Below, piece after piece: positions 8,567 through 17,516 of a stretch of 64,000 bases of DNA. The position numbers and the translations under genes were made by a program. Every line of letters begins with the position of its first letter. The stretch's first letter is position 1. This DNA comes from DATARH01 sp963847345. GTDB taxonomy: Bacteria > Pseudomonadota > Alphaproteobacteria > ATCC43930 > CGMCC-115725. The stretch lies in assembly GCA_963847345.1 (NCBI GenBank), contig CAWJZU010000020.1, positions 248,001-312,000 on the forward strand, given 5' to 3'. The notes under the pieces were generated by a model. It saw only the letters and a program-made list of their open reading frames with translations. It made no database searches and was not told the origin of the DNA.

Positions 8567-9130
8567 GTGATCAGCTTCGCTTTTACCGTGGATCAGGTCC
8601 GCTCGGCGCCGCCGGAAGTTCGGAGGTGGATCGAAGCGGCAATCATCGGCGCGCTGCGTGAAGCGGCAGCCCCGCAGCCGGAGCATACATCCGAACTGGC
8701 CGCCTGCACACCAGACGAGGCATTGGCGCTGTTCGAGCTGGTGCGGAGCGATTTTGCCACCGCGCAGGTCCTGCTGGAGTTCGGGCGCGAACCGCCGTTG
8801 CCGAACAGCCCGCGCCCGTTGCACGCCTTCGCCATCGGCGAGTTCAAGCGCAAGCTGCGGCTTTCGGACGATCGTCTCGCCGACTGCTTTGGAACGATCG
8901 GTCAGGCGTTTATGCGGGTTCGCAACGACCCCGAGGCGGTGCTGCTGGGCTTCGACGCCAGCAATCACGTCTATCTGCACGAGGCGACACATGCCAGCAT
9001 CCGCTCGGTCTGGGAGCGCCTGACCGGAGCGGAAAGACCGACGCCGGCTGTCGCGCCGCCGTTTGGCTTCGTGCCGCCCGAGATCGGACCGGCCGAGGCG
9101 ATCGCCGCCCATCAAGGAGCGCCGGCATGA
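8567..9130 (+). CDS. Uncharacterised protein, first gene of a probable low-oxygen operon
   Basis: A 187-residue soluble protein I do not assign to a named family. It starts MISFAFTVDQVRSAPPEVRRW from a GTG with AAAGG about six bases upstream. It is predicted mostly helical, with a run DEALALFELVRSDFATAQVLLEFG and a later FKRKLRLSDDRLADCFGTIG that could be a helix-turn-helix. The C-terminus (from about 155) is Pro/Ala-rich and probably disordered. Its stop overlaps the start of the BCAM0308-family gene by four bases, so the two are cotranscribed behind the anaerobox at 8496. Confidence 0.7.
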   Translation: MISFAFTVDQVRSAPPEVRRWIEAAIIGALREAAAPQPEHTSELAACTPDEALALFELVRSDFATAQVLLEFGREPPLPNSPRPLHAFAIGEFKRKLRLSDDRLADCFGTIGQAFMRVRNDPEAVLLGFDASNHVYLHEATHASIRSVWERLTGAERPTPAVAPPFGFVPPEIGPAEAIAAHQGAPA

Positions 9131-9633
9131 ACCCGAAAGCTCCCACGACCACGGCCTCGCGCGCCGACCGCCGCATCGCTGGCCGCGCCCAGCGCGACCA
9201 CATCATCGATCCGTATCAGGCACAGCAAAAGCTGCCTGAACCGACCGTCTGCCGCCAGTGCGGCGCCGTACTTCATCGCGGCCGCTGGCAATGGGGACTA
9301 AGGCCGGAGGGCGCGCACGAGGCGCTCTGTCCGGCATGCCGACGCATCGACGAGCGCTTACCGGCCGGGATCGTCACCGTTCGCGGCAGCCTGGCGGCGC
9401 GGCGCCGGGACGAGATCATCGCCTTGGCGCGGCACGCCGAGGCCGCCGAAAAACCCGAGCACCCGATGAACCGCATCGCCGCGATCGAGCAGACCGACGA
9501 AGGCCTGGTGATCACCACGACCGACATCCACCTGCCGCGCCGTATCGGCGAAGCCGTGAAGAATGCCTGCCACGCCACACTCGACATCCAGTTCGATGAG
9601 GAGCGCTACTTCGTGCGCGTCTATTTGGAATAG
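9127..9633 (+). CDS. BCAM0308-family zinc-ribbon protein
   Basis: A 168-residue protein that I recognise as the BCAM0308 family: DHIIDPYQAQQKLPEPTVCRQCG, then CPACRRIDERLPAG, then LVITTTDIHLPRRIGEA and a C-terminal DEERYFVRVYLE. Two CxxC pairs (in VCRQCG and LCPACR) form a zinc ribbon; the C-terminal half resembles the NMD3-like beta domain. The biochemical role is unknown. The family is named from a gene of the Burkholderia cenocepacia low-oxygen-activated locus, which matches the anaerobox upstream of this operon and the neighbouring small heat-shock and chaperonin genes. Confidence 0.75.
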   Translation: MNPKAPTTTASRADRRIAGRAQRDHIIDPYQAQQKLPEPTVCRQCGAVLHRGRWQWGLRPEGAHEALCPACRRIDERLPAGIVTVRGSLAARRRDEIIALARHAEAAEKPEHPMNRIAAIEQTDEGLVITTTDIHLPRRIGEAVKNACHATLDIQFDEERYFVRVYLE

Positions 9634-9664
9634 GCGACGCACGGGGCTGCTTGCGACTGCGCAC

Positions 9665-9695
9665 CCCGGCGGTCGGGTGTACGCCGACCGCCGGG
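9665..9695. terminator. Strong hairpin between convergent genes
   Basis: A perfect 12-bp stem (CCCGGCGGTCGG pairing with CCGACCGCCGGG) with a seven-base loop lies between the ends of the convergent 9127 gene and groEL. It is well placed to end transcription from both sides, though it has no U-run, so termination may need Rho. Confidence 0.55.
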
Positions 9696-9712
9696 ACGCG
9701 GTTGAGGACTAG

Positions 9713-11347
9713 TTAGAAGTCGCCCATGCCGTGGTCGTGATCCTGCGGCATCTGCCCGGACTTCGGCTCGGGCCTGTCGGTCACCATCGCCTCGGTCGTG
9801 ATCAGCAGGCCAGCGACGGAAGCGGCGTCCTGCAGCGCGATCCGGACCACCTTGGCCGGGTCGATGATGCCGGCCGCGACCATGTCCTTATAGTCGCCGG
9901 ACTGCGCGTCGAAGCCATAATTCTGCTCGCCACGGTCGATCAGCTTGCCGACGACGATCGCACCGTCGGTGCCGGAGTTCTCGGCGATTTGCCGTGCCGG
10001 CGCCTGGATCGCCTTGCGGACGATCTGGATGCCGACCTGCTGGTCGCTGTTCGCCGCGGTCAAGCCGTCGAGCGCCTTGCCGGCATAGAGCAGCGCGACG
10101 CCGCCGCCCGGCACGACGCCTTCCTCGACCGCTGCCTTGGTCGCGTGCATCGCGTCGTCGACCCGGTCCTTGCGCTCCTTGACCTCGACCTCGCTGTTGC
10201 CGCCAACCCGGATCACCGCGACGCCGCCGGCCAGCTTGGCGAGGCGCTCCTGCAATTTCTCGCGGTCGTAGTCGGAGGTCGTCTCCTCGATCTGCGCCTT
10301 GATCTGATTGACGCGGCCATCGATGTCCTCCTTCTGGCCGGCGCCGTCGATGATCGTCGTGTTCTCCTTGTCGATGAGCACTCGCTTGGCGCGGCCGAGC
10401 ATGTCGAGAGTGACGTTCTCGAGCTTGATGCCGAGATCCTGCGAGATCACCTGGCCGCCGCTGACGATCGCGATGTCTTCCAGCATCGCCTTGCGGCGAT
10501 CGCCGAAGCCCGGCGCCTTGACCGCCGCTACCTTTAGCCCGCCGCGCAATTTGTTGACGACGAGTGTCGCGAGCGCTTCGCCTTCGATGTCTTCGGCTAC
10601 GATCAGCAGCGGGCGGCTGCTCTGCACCACCGATTCCAAAAGAGGCAGCAGCGCCTGCAGACCGGACAGCTTGGCCTCGTGGATCAGGATGTACGGGTCG
10701 TCGAGTTCGACGATCATCTTCTCGGCGTTGGTCACGAAATACGGCGAGATGTAGCCGCGGTCGAACTGCATCCCCTCGACGACATCGAGCTCGGTTTCGA
10801 GCGACTTGGCCTCCTCGACCGTAATGACGCCCTCGTTGCCGACTTTTTTCATCGCCTCGGCCAGCATCCGGCCGATCTCGGCGTCGCCGTTGGCGGAAAT
10901 CGTGCCGACCTGAGCGATCTCGTCGTTGGTCGCCACCGGCCTGGCCCGTTTTTTGACATCGGCGACGATCGCCTCGACCGCGACGTCCATGCCGCGTTTC
11001 AGGTCCATCGGGTTCAACCCGGCGGCAACCGCGCGGATGCCCTCGCGCACCATCGCGTGCGCCAGGATCGTCGCCGTGGTCGTGCCGTCGCCCGCCTCGG
11101 TGCTGGTCTTGGAGGCGACTTCCCTGACCATTTGGGCGCCCATGTTCTCGAACTTGTCGCTGAGTTCGATTTCCTTGGCGACGGTAACGCCGTCCTTGGT
11201 GATGCGCGGCGCGCCGAACGATTTTTCGAGGACGACGTTGCGGCCCTTCGGTCCGAGCGTCACGCGCACCGCCTCGGCGAGGATGTCGATGCCGCGCAAC
11301 ATGCGCGCGCGGGCGTCGGTGCTGTGTCTGATGTCTTTGGCAGCCAT
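9713..11347 (-). CDS. groEL: Chaperonin GroEL (60 kDa)
   Basis: A 544-residue Cpn60. Signature segments are all present: VRVTLGPKGRNVVLEKSFGAP, the ATP site DGTTTATILA with the catalytic Asp, the apical-domain PYFVTNAEKM and KAPGFGDRRKAML, and AAVEEGVVPGGG. It folds proteins with GroES. The C-terminal tail reads GQMPQDHDHGMGDF in place of the usual GGM repeats, which suggests a specialised paralogue, since alphaproteobacteria often carry several groEL copies. It lies 48 bases after groES in a CIRCE-controlled operon. Confidence 0.97.
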   Translation of the reverse strand: MAAKDIRHSTDARARMLRGIDILAEAVRVTLGPKGRNVVLEKSFGAPRITKDGVTVAKEIELSDKFENMGAQMVREVASKTSTEAGDGTTTATILAHAMVREGIRAVAAGLNPMDLKRGMDVAVEAIVADVKKRARPVATNDEIAQVGTISANGDAEIGRMLAEAMKKVGNEGVITVEEAKSLETELDVVEGMQFDRGYISPYFVTNAEKMIVELDDPYILIHEAKLSGLQALLPLLESVVQSSRPLLIVAEDIEGEALATLVVNKLRGGLKVAAVKAPGFGDRRKAMLEDIAIVSGGQVISQDLGIKLENVTLDMLGRAKRVLIDKENTTIIDGAGQKEDIDGRVNQIKAQIEETTSDYDREKLQERLAKLAGGVAVIRVGGNSEVEVKERKDRVDDAMHATKAAVEEGVVPGGGVALLYAGKALDGLTAANSDQQVGIQIVRKAIQAPARQIAENSGTDGAIVVGKLIDRGEQNYGFDAQSGDYKDMVAAGIIDPAKVVRIALQDAASVAGLLITTEAMVTDRPEPKSGQMPQDHDHGMGDF

Positions 11348-11395
11348 GATTATTCAAGCTCCATTATTGACGCGCCTCATCAGGACTCGCGCAGT

Positions 11396-11686
11396 TCACG
11401 CGGTGATGACGCCCATGATGTCGGATTCTTTCATGATGATCAGTTCCTCGCCATCGAGTTTGACCTCGGTGCCGGACCATTTGCCGAACAGCACCCGATC
11501 GCCTGCCTTGACGTCGAGGGGTTGCAAGGTGCCGTCATCGGCGCGGGCGCCCGGCCCGACGGCGATGATTTCGCCTTCCATCGGCTTTTCCTGGGCGGTA
11601 TCGGGGATGATGATGCCGCCCCGCGATTTTTCTTCCTGGGTCACGCGCCGGATGACGACGCGATCGTGTAACGGACGAAAGCTCAT
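11396..11686 (-). CDS. groES: Co-chaperonin GroES (10 kDa)
   Basis: A 96-residue GroES starting MSFRPLHDRVVIRR. The mobile loop region (EEKSRGGIIIPDTAQEKP) and the roof-loop region (VGPGARADDGTL) are clear, and the C-terminus has ILIM-like residues LIIMKESDIMGVI. The ATG at 11686 has AGGAG about eight bases upstream; a longer frame begins at 11743 but would place the start inside the CIRCE element. It caps GroEL and is the first gene of the operon. Confidence 0.97.
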   Translation of the reverse strand: MSFRPLHDRVVIRRVTQEEKSRGGIIIPDTAQEKPMEGEIIAVGPGARADDGTLQPLDVKAGDRVLFGKWSGTEVKLDGEELIIMKESDIMGVITA

Positions 11687-11723
11687 GGCTTTTCTCCTGC
11701 TGGATGAGGAAGGAGAGCCAGCC

Positions 11724-11750
11724 TTAGCACTCTCTGATGGCAAGTGCTAA
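11724..11750. promoter_or_regulatory. CIRCE element (HrcA operator) of groESL
   Basis: TTAGCACTC, nine bases, then AAGTGCTAA. This matches the CIRCE consensus TTAGCACTC-N9-GAGTGCTAA at 17 of 18 arm positions. It lies about 38 bases before the groES start, so the HrcA repressor is expected to control the operon in response to heat. Confidence 0.93.
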
Positions 11751-11808
11751 TTAAAAAGTGAACGACGCGGCGATGCGACGAGCAGAGGGTTAAGACCGCA
11801 GCAAGGTT

Positions 11809-12039
11809 TCAGGCGGATTCAGGCTTTGCGGCCTCGGGTTTGACGGTTTTGGGCGCTGCTCGAATCCTCCGGCTCGCGGCTTTGGGCGGAGCGGCCGCCG
11901 CGGCCCGAGCAGCGGCTTCTCGATCTTCCGCCTCCTTAGCGAGGCGCAGTGCGCGCAATCGGTTGGTTTTGGCGGTTTCCGACTGCCGGAGGTCAGCATG
12001 CGGCGCGTTCGGTCCTGCTTTTCTGTGGCTCGGTTGCAT
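11809..12039 (-). CDS. Small basic Ala/Lys/Arg-rich protein, hypothetical
   Basis: A 76-residue, strongly basic reading frame. A helical stretch SETAKTNRLRALRLAKEAEDR is followed by an Ala-rich run and Pro/Lys/Ala repeats that recall histone-H1-like tails of bacterial DNA-binding proteins. No domain can be named. It sits on the minus strand between groES (its CIRCE is 59 bases downstream) and the lactonase gene. Overlapping frames are also open because of the base composition, so the call is tentative. Confidence 0.45.
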   Translation of the reverse strand: MQPSHRKAGPNAPHADLRQSETAKTNRLRALRLAKEAEDREAAARAAAAAPPKAASRRIRAAPKTVKPEAAKPESA

Positions 12040-12112
12040 GTTCCTGGACGCCCTTTCATTTGCCGGCGTGCCGTATAGCGATTATGCGCGGATTTTTGCT
12101 GTTGTCGTGATC

Positions 12113-13171
12113 CTAGCCGGCCAGCCGGGTTGCCAGGACTGCCGCCGGCCGCCGTCCTGCCTCATACACCGCAAGCGGGGTCAGAGCGCCTGTCCCGGCG
12201 TCGACGCGGTAAGCGGCGAGCTTGCCGGTCGCCGTGCCGGCGGCGAACAGATAATCCCCGCCAGCGTCAAGGCCGAACGCGCTCGGGACCGCTTCGGTCG
12301 GCGCATGTCCGAGCGGCTGCAGATGCCCGGTCGTGGCGTCAACGGCGAACCCGGCAATGCTGTTATGGCCGCGGTTGCCGACATAAAGGAACTTCGCCGA
12401 CGGGGTCAGATGGATTTGCGAGCAGGTATTCCGGCCGGAAAACCCGTCCGGCAGGCTGCCGACCCGCTGCACGGCCGACAGGGTGCCGGTCGCCGGGTCG
12501 ATGCGATAGACGCTGACGCTGCATCCCTGCTCGTCCGAGAAGTAGACAACGTCGCGATCGGGATGAAAGCAGTAGTGGCGCGGACCGATCAGTTCCGCCT
12601 GCTCGACGCGAAATGGGACATTCGGGGTCAGACCGCCGGTTTCCGCGTCGAAGCGGAATTGCGCGATGAAATTGGGGCCCGGGATGTTCTTCGGCGGTTC
12701 CAGAACATTGTCCTGCACGCGCGAGATGTGCGGAACGAAGGCGAAGCGGTTCGACGGATCGGTCGCGATCGCGTGCGCGCCGACCGCGGTGTCCCTGCGA
12801 CACAGCAACGGCGCCGCGATCGAGCCGTCCGATCCGAGCGGATGCACGGCGGCGTATCCGCCCTGGTAATAGGCTGCGAGCAAATATCGGCCGCTGCGGT
12901 CGGGCGCGAGAAAGGTCGGCGCGTCCGCCGCGTCGACGCTGCCCTGCGGGTTGAGGGTCCCGGTCCCCGGGTCGATGCGATAACTCGAAATTGCCGCCGG
13001 TGCGCGTTGTCCGGCAAAGAGGACCCGCCGGTCGGGGCTGAGCGCCAGAACCGACGGCCCGCCCGCGACGGACGTGTCGGCTTGTCTGGTCAACCCGCCG
13101 GTTGCGGCATCGATCGCGAAAGACGCGATCTTGTCTTCGTCCTGTAGACAAACGAACAGCATATCCGGCAT
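12113..13171 (-). CDS. Lactonase-family seven-bladed beta-propeller protein (6-phosphogluconolactonase-like)
   Basis: A 352-residue protein built of repeated blades of the YVTN/lactonase type: SFAIDAATGGLTRQ, SYRIDPGTGTLNPQG, QFRFDAETGGLTPN, VYRIDPATGTLSAVQ, GFAVDATTGHLQPLG and AYRVDAGTGALTPL. The family includes cycloisomerase-type 6-phosphogluconolactonase, but many members have other or unknown substrates. No signal peptide is evident. The ATG at 13171 (MPDMLFVCLQDED) is preferred over 13186. It is divergent from the methyltransferase gene. Confidence 0.8.
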   Translation of the reverse strand: MPDMLFVCLQDEDKIASFAIDAATGGLTRQADTSVAGGPSVLALSPDRRVLFAGQRAPAAISSYRIDPGTGTLNPQGSVDAADAPTFLAPDRSGRYLLAAYYQGGYAAVHPLGSDGSIAAPLLCRRDTAVGAHAIATDPSNRFAFVPHISRVQDNVLEPPKNIPGPNFIAQFRFDAETGGLTPNVPFRVEQAELIGPRHYCFHPDRDVVYFSDEQGCSVSVYRIDPATGTLSAVQRVGSLPDGFSGRNTCSQIHLTPSAKFLYVGNRGHNSIAGFAVDATTGHLQPLGHAPTEAVPSAFGLDAGGDYLFAAGTATGKLAAYRVDAGTGALTPLAVYEAGRRPAAVLATRLAG

Positions 13172-13344
13172 CGCTAATTCTCCCAAAACCGGCTCATTGG
13201 CGCACCGAGCGATGATGGCCGCAAGACGAAAACGGCGACCGGCGAATGCCGCCCGCTGGGTTGGCGGCAGAATGTCGCCATTTGCCCTCGGCCGAGCTTA
13301 ACAGCAAAATCGCTGCCCTTGGGCGCGTATAGGAAGCGGACGGT

Positions 13345-14802
13345 ATGACTGCGGACGGAGAAGCACGCCACGGTTGGAAATGGCGCTGTCTTCAGTGCCA
13401 CGGTGCATTAAGGCCGAAAGACCCGGGCCTCGGCTGCGCCGATTGCGGCAAGGAATATCCGGTGATCTCGGGCATCCCGATCCTGGTGCGGGAGCCCGCG
13501 GAATACCTGCGCGGGCAGCTGGCTTCCCTCGAGCGGGTGTCGCGTGAGGCTCGTCAGCGCAGAGCGGTTCTTCAAATTCTCGAGTCCGAAGCGGGCTTGC
13601 CGCCGGTATCGATCGACCGGCACCGCGACATCATCGACGCCGAGATCGCTCGGGCCGATGCGTTTATCGGCCTGCTCGAACCCGCCGTCTCTGCGGAGGC
13701 CACTGCTCCCCCACGATCATCAGGCGCGCGCGTCTCGGGTTGGACGCTCGAGGCGCTGGTGCCCTTCCTGCTGCGGGATTGGACAATTACGACCGAGCTG
13801 GACGACATCAGGGACAGAATTGGCGTCGCGCTGAGGCATGCTTTTGTCGATCTTTCGGAAAAATCGGCGGTTTTCCCCGGCTGCGGCGCGGGCGGATTGC
13901 TGGCACGGTTGGCGCCGGGATTCAAACAGGTCTTGGGATTCGATCTGACCCTGCCGGCGCTCAAGGCGGCGCGCGATCTGCTCGATGGGAAAACCCTCGA
14001 TCTGCCATTGCCACGCGCCATCAGCCAAGCGGGCCATATCATTCTGCGAGGGGATGACAGCGGACCGGCCAAACCGCATGTCAGGCTGGCCGCGATGGAC
14101 GCCTTCGATACCGTCTTCGCCGGCGGTTCGGTGGATTGCGTTGTTACGGCCTTTCTGCTCGATCTGATCCCCGAGCCGCGCCGGCTGGCGGACGAAATCC
14201 ACCGAATCCTCCGCGACGATGGCGTATGGATCAATTACGGCCCTTCCGGACCGCTGAAGGCGCTCTGGCGCTTCGATCAAACCGAGAGCGCGGCTTTTTT
14301 CGAGGCAACCGGGTTCAGCGTCATCGAGGCCGAGGTATTTCGCGCGACGCATCTCGACGTCAGCCGCGATTTCCCGTCCTGGAGCTTCCAAAACCACCTT
14401 TGCTATCTGACATCGGCGAGAAAGACCGGGGCCGCGACGAATAGGCCGATCCCGACGACGCCGGATGCGGCTGAGATTCCCGGGATCGTACCGCACCACT
14501 TCCCGGGCGCCCAACTCATACAGCGGCAGCGCCTCGGCGCGGACGCGACGCCTACGATTGTATTACGCCATGAACGCATCCCATTCCGCGTGCAGAGCGT
14601 CGACATAAGCAACGAGACGGCTCGCCTGATCGCCCTTGTGGACGGAAAGAGAACCGTCGCCGAAATCGCGGAGATGTTCAATCGCGAGATGCCAGATGTC
14701 TCCGTAGACGATATTGTCCGAGTGTTCTTGCACTATTTCGAAGAACGGTTGCTGAACTGGCGAGGCCAGGGAGGCCAGCGACCGGCTGGCGACGCTGCGT
14801 GA
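13345..14802 (+). CDS. SAM-dependent methyltransferase with N-terminal zinc ribbon and C-terminal PqqD-like domain
   Basis: A 485-residue three-part protein. Residues 15-34 hold four cysteines (C15, C18, C31, C34) in a Trm112-like zinc ribbon followed by YPVISGIPIL. The central part is a class I methyltransferase of the N2227/carnosine-methyltransferase style, with FPGCGAGGLLARLAPG (about 176-192) as the SAM loop, GFDLTLPALKAAR, and CVVTAFLLDLIPEP in the motif IV position. Residues 423-470 (ETARLIALVDGKRTVAEIAEMF) look like a PqqD-type winged helix, which in other proteins binds precursor peptides. The substrate is unknown; no peptide precursor is seen nearby. Confidence 0.7.
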   Translation: MTADGEARHGWKWRCLQCHGALRPKDPGLGCADCGKEYPVISGIPILVREPAEYLRGQLASLERVSREARQRRAVLQILESEAGLPPVSIDRHRDIIDAEIARADAFIGLLEPAVSAEATAPPRSSGARVSGWTLEALVPFLLRDWTITTELDDIRDRIGVALRHAFVDLSEKSAVFPGCGAGGLLARLAPGFKQVLGFDLTLPALKAARDLLDGKTLDLPLPRAISQAGHIILRGDDSGPAKPHVRLAAMDAFDTVFAGGSVDCVVTAFLLDLIPEPRRLADEIHRILRDDGVWINYGPSGPLKALWRFDQTESAAFFEATGFSVIEAEVFRATHLDVSRDFPSWSFQNHLCYLTSARKTGAATNRPIPTTPDAAEIPGIVPHHFPGAQLIQRQRLGADATPTIVLRHERIPFRVQSVDISNETARLIALVDGKRTVAEIAEMFNREMPDVSVDDIVRVFLHYFEERLLNWRGQGGQRPAGDAA

Positions 14803-14890
14803 CGGCGATGATCCGCGCGACGCGCATTGTCCCTTATGTTGCTATACCGCTCCAGAACTTCTGATCGGGGAGACCCGGATTTTCGGATAT

Positions 14891-15871
14891 TCAGCGTACC
14901 CGCGCCGGGTTGGGCCGACCAAATCGATCGATATCGGTTTTGATGAGTTTCGGGACGTCAGGCTCTGACGCGATTATTTTTCCGACGTCGAGCGCGAGAT
15001 TGGCGCGTTGTGGGTCCCATTTGGGCAGGATCTTGTTTTCGGCATCGTTTCCGAGATGGCCGCTCATAACCGCGACGACTTTCAATTCACCGTTTTCGAC
15101 GAAAAAAATCGGAGCTCCGGAGGATCTCGGCCGGGTCGCGCAATCCGTCGTCCACAGACCGTCGTTCTCTACGTCGTGGTATCGCTCATAAAAACGACAT
15201 GTGTCTTGCCGCCACAGCGATGCGCAACTCTTGTCTGATGGATAGCCGGCGACCGAAAGCGATTTCTTTGTTGCCATTGGCGCCGATAAAGGAGCCAACT
15301 GCAGCCAGCCGATGTTCGGATCCTCACCCAAACAGCGGTGCCCGCGCTCGGGTTCGAGCCGAAGGAGGGCCCAATCCTGGCCGGGAAACATCGAGAACCG
15401 GCCATATTTTACCGGCACCGCGCGCGCCTTCTTGCCGCCCACGCCGAAGGTTGCGGAAACATCCTGCTCCGCCTGTACCGTGCCTTTCCGGTACCCGGTT
15501 CGATGCCCAAAAACGATATGATAGGCCGTTAAAACGTAACACGGCGAAACAAGGAAGGCTGTTCCCATGCGAAGGTGTGACGTTAACGCTGAACCTTGGT
15601 CGGGTTGAGGGTGATTGGTCCAGATCAGCCCGATAGGCGCGAACATTTTGTCGGCGCCGGTTTGCGGCTGCGGATGCCTTGGATCGTGAATGGCATTCGG
15701 ATCGTCGGAAAATACGGTCACCCGATGCAGCAAGGTCCCTTCGCGCGCCTCTGAGCCCATCCTGTCATTGTTCGATGCCCGTACCGGCGCGATTGTCATT
15801 GCCAGTATCGCGGCCAATCCAAGAATGAATTTAATGCCGGACGCCAGATATTGCCCGCGGGTCCCGCGCAT
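14891..15871 (-). CDS. Secreted trypsin-like serine protease
   Basis: A 326-residue protein that begins with a signal peptide (basic start, then FILGLAAILAMTIAP, cleavage near VRA-SNN). The chymotrypsin-fold triad can be seen: His in GTAFLVSPCYVLTAYHIVFG, Asp in QDWALLRLE, and Ser in CATRPRSSGAPIFF. The GAP after Ser replaces the usual GGP/GSP. A longer frame opens at 15970 but the signal peptide favours the ATG at 15871. Probable periplasmic or secreted endopeptidase; the substrate is not known. It is divergent from dapC. Confidence 0.8.
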   Translation of the reverse strand: MRGTRGQYLASGIKFILGLAAILAMTIAPVRASNNDRMGSEAREGTLLHRVTVFSDDPNAIHDPRHPQPQTGADKMFAPIGLIWTNHPQPDQGSALTSHLRMGTAFLVSPCYVLTAYHIVFGHRTGYRKGTVQAEQDVSATFGVGGKKARAVPVKYGRFSMFPGQDWALLRLEPERGHRCLGEDPNIGWLQLAPLSAPMATKKSLSVAGYPSDKSCASLWRQDTCRFYERYHDVENDGLWTTDCATRPRSSGAPIFFVENGELKVVAVMSGHLGNDAENKILPKWDPQRANLALDVGKIIASEPDVPKLIKTDIDRFGRPNPARVR

Positions 15872-16209
15872 CGACAACAGCAACCGAAGCCCCGCTCCGC
15901 AGCAGGCGCCGCCGACCAGCATCCCGTTCAGCCCGGCCCCGGCGATCACCGGCTCGGCGTCATCGGCCATGCGGTCTCGACGCTCGGGATATGCCTCCTC
16001 GGGTCATCGTCCTTTGGACGGCGTGGCGACCGGCGGCTGTCGCGGGAAGCGCTCAGGCGTATGCGATCCGCAGCAGCATTGCGCGATTCTGTTCATCGGC
16101 GTCGTCCCCGGCGAGCCCAGGCCGTCATCAGCATACACCCGCAGCATCCGCCGGACAGCGTCCGCCCATTTTCTTCCGCCCACTCGGCCGATCGCGTAAG
16201 CTTGGTCCC

Positions 16210-17415
16210 ATGCCGCTCAACCCGCTTCTCGACACCCTCTCGGACTATCCGTTCGAGGCGTTGCGCACGCTGCTGAACCCGGTGACGCCGCTGGTCAACG
16301 ATCCGCCGATCGTCATGTCGCTCGGCGAGCCGCAGCATCAGCCGCCGGCGCTCTTGGCCGAGACCTTGGCGGCGCACGCGCATGAATGGAACAAGTACCC
16401 GCCGATGGCCGGCACGCCCGAACTCCGCCAGGCGATCGCGGACTGGTTGACCCGGCGCTATCGGCTGCCTTCCGGGGCGGTCGATCCCGACAGGCATGTG
16501 CTGAGCCTGGGCGGCACAAAGGAAGGGCTGTACCTGTTTTCGAGCCTCGCGGTTCCGCGCGAGAAGGCCGGAAAGCGGCCGGTCGTGCTGGTGCCGAACC
16601 CGTACTATCTCGTCTATAACGGGGCGGCGGCGATGGCCGGGGCCGACGCGGTGTTTCTCAACGCGACGGCCGAGAACGGGTTCATGCCCGACCTCGCTGC
16701 GATCCCGCGCGACACGCTGGAGCGCACCGCGCTGTTTTATCTGTGCTCGCCGGCCAACCCGCAGGGCACGATCGCAACGCTCGACTATCTGAAACAGGCG
16801 ATCGCGTTGGCGCGGGAGTATGATTTCGTGCTGGCGGTCGACGAGTGCTACGCCGAGATCTGGGACCGGGCGCCGCCGCCGGGAGCGCTCGAAGCCTGCG
16901 CCGCACTCAGTCGCGGGGCGAACGGCCTGTTTGCCAATGTCGTCGTGTTCCATTCGCTTTCGAAGCGGTCGAGCGCGGCCGGGCTGCGCTCCGGGTTCGT
17001 CGCCGGCGATCCGGTCCTGATCGGGCATTTCAAGCACCTGCGCGACTACGGCGGCTGTCAGGTGCCGCTGCCGATCCAGGCCGCGGCGGCGGCGCTGTGG
17101 CGCGACGAGGCGCATGTCGAGGAGAACCGCGCCCGCTATCGCCGCAAATTCGATATAGCCGAGGCCGCGCTCGGCGGCCGATTCGGCTTCTACCGGCCAG
17201 CGGGCGGATTCTTTCTTTGGCTCGATGTCGGCGACGGCGAGAAAGCGGCGCTGCGGCTGTGGCGCGGGGCGGCGGTTCGCGTGCTGCCGGGCGGCTATAC
17301 GGCGCGCGCCGCCGACGGTCGCGACAACCCGGGAGCGCGCTACATACGCCTCGCGATCGTGCACGACGAGGCGACGCTCGAAACCGCTTTTGCGCGGATC
17401 GCGCGCGTGCTGTAG
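16210..17415 (+). CDS. dapC: Succinyldiaminopimelate aminotransferase (DapC-like, class I/II PLP aminotransferase)
   Basis: A 401-residue fold-type I aminotransferase. Motifs are MSLGEPQHQPP, WNKYPPMAGTPELRQAIADWL, LYLCSPANPQGTI, AVDECYAEIW and HSLSKRSSAAGLRSGF, with the PLP lysine at about residue 252. The late segment GFYRPAGGFFLWLDV is typical of the DapC group of alphaproteobacteria that makes N-succinyl-LL-2,6-diaminopimelate for lysine and peptidoglycan. The ATG at 16210 starts MPLNPLLDTL, the usual N-terminus; the longer upstream frame is not supported. Other aminotransferase substrates are possible. Confidence 0.83.
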   Translation: MPLNPLLDTLSDYPFEALRTLLNPVTPLVNDPPIVMSLGEPQHQPPALLAETLAAHAHEWNKYPPMAGTPELRQAIADWLTRRYRLPSGAVDPDRHVLSLGGTKEGLYLFSSLAVPREKAGKRPVVLVPNPYYLVYNGAAAMAGADAVFLNATAENGFMPDLAAIPRDTLERTALFYLCSPANPQGTIATLDYLKQAIALAREYDFVLAVDECYAEIWDRAPPPGALEACAALSRGANGLFANVVVFHSLSKRSSAAGLRSGFVAGDPVLIGHFKHLRDYGGCQVPLPIQAAAAALWRDEAHVEENRARYRRKFDIAEAALGGRFGFYRPAGGFFLWLDVGDGEKAALRLWRGAAVRVLPGGYTARAADGRDNPGARYIRLAIVHDEATLETAFARIARVL

Positions 17416-17516
17416 CGCCAGGTTCGCCTAGTGGTACAAGAATGGTGCTACAAGATCGGCGGCGTGCCGGTGGGGGCCGGCGCGGCGTGCTGACCTGACA
17501 GACAGGGGCCGGGGGG

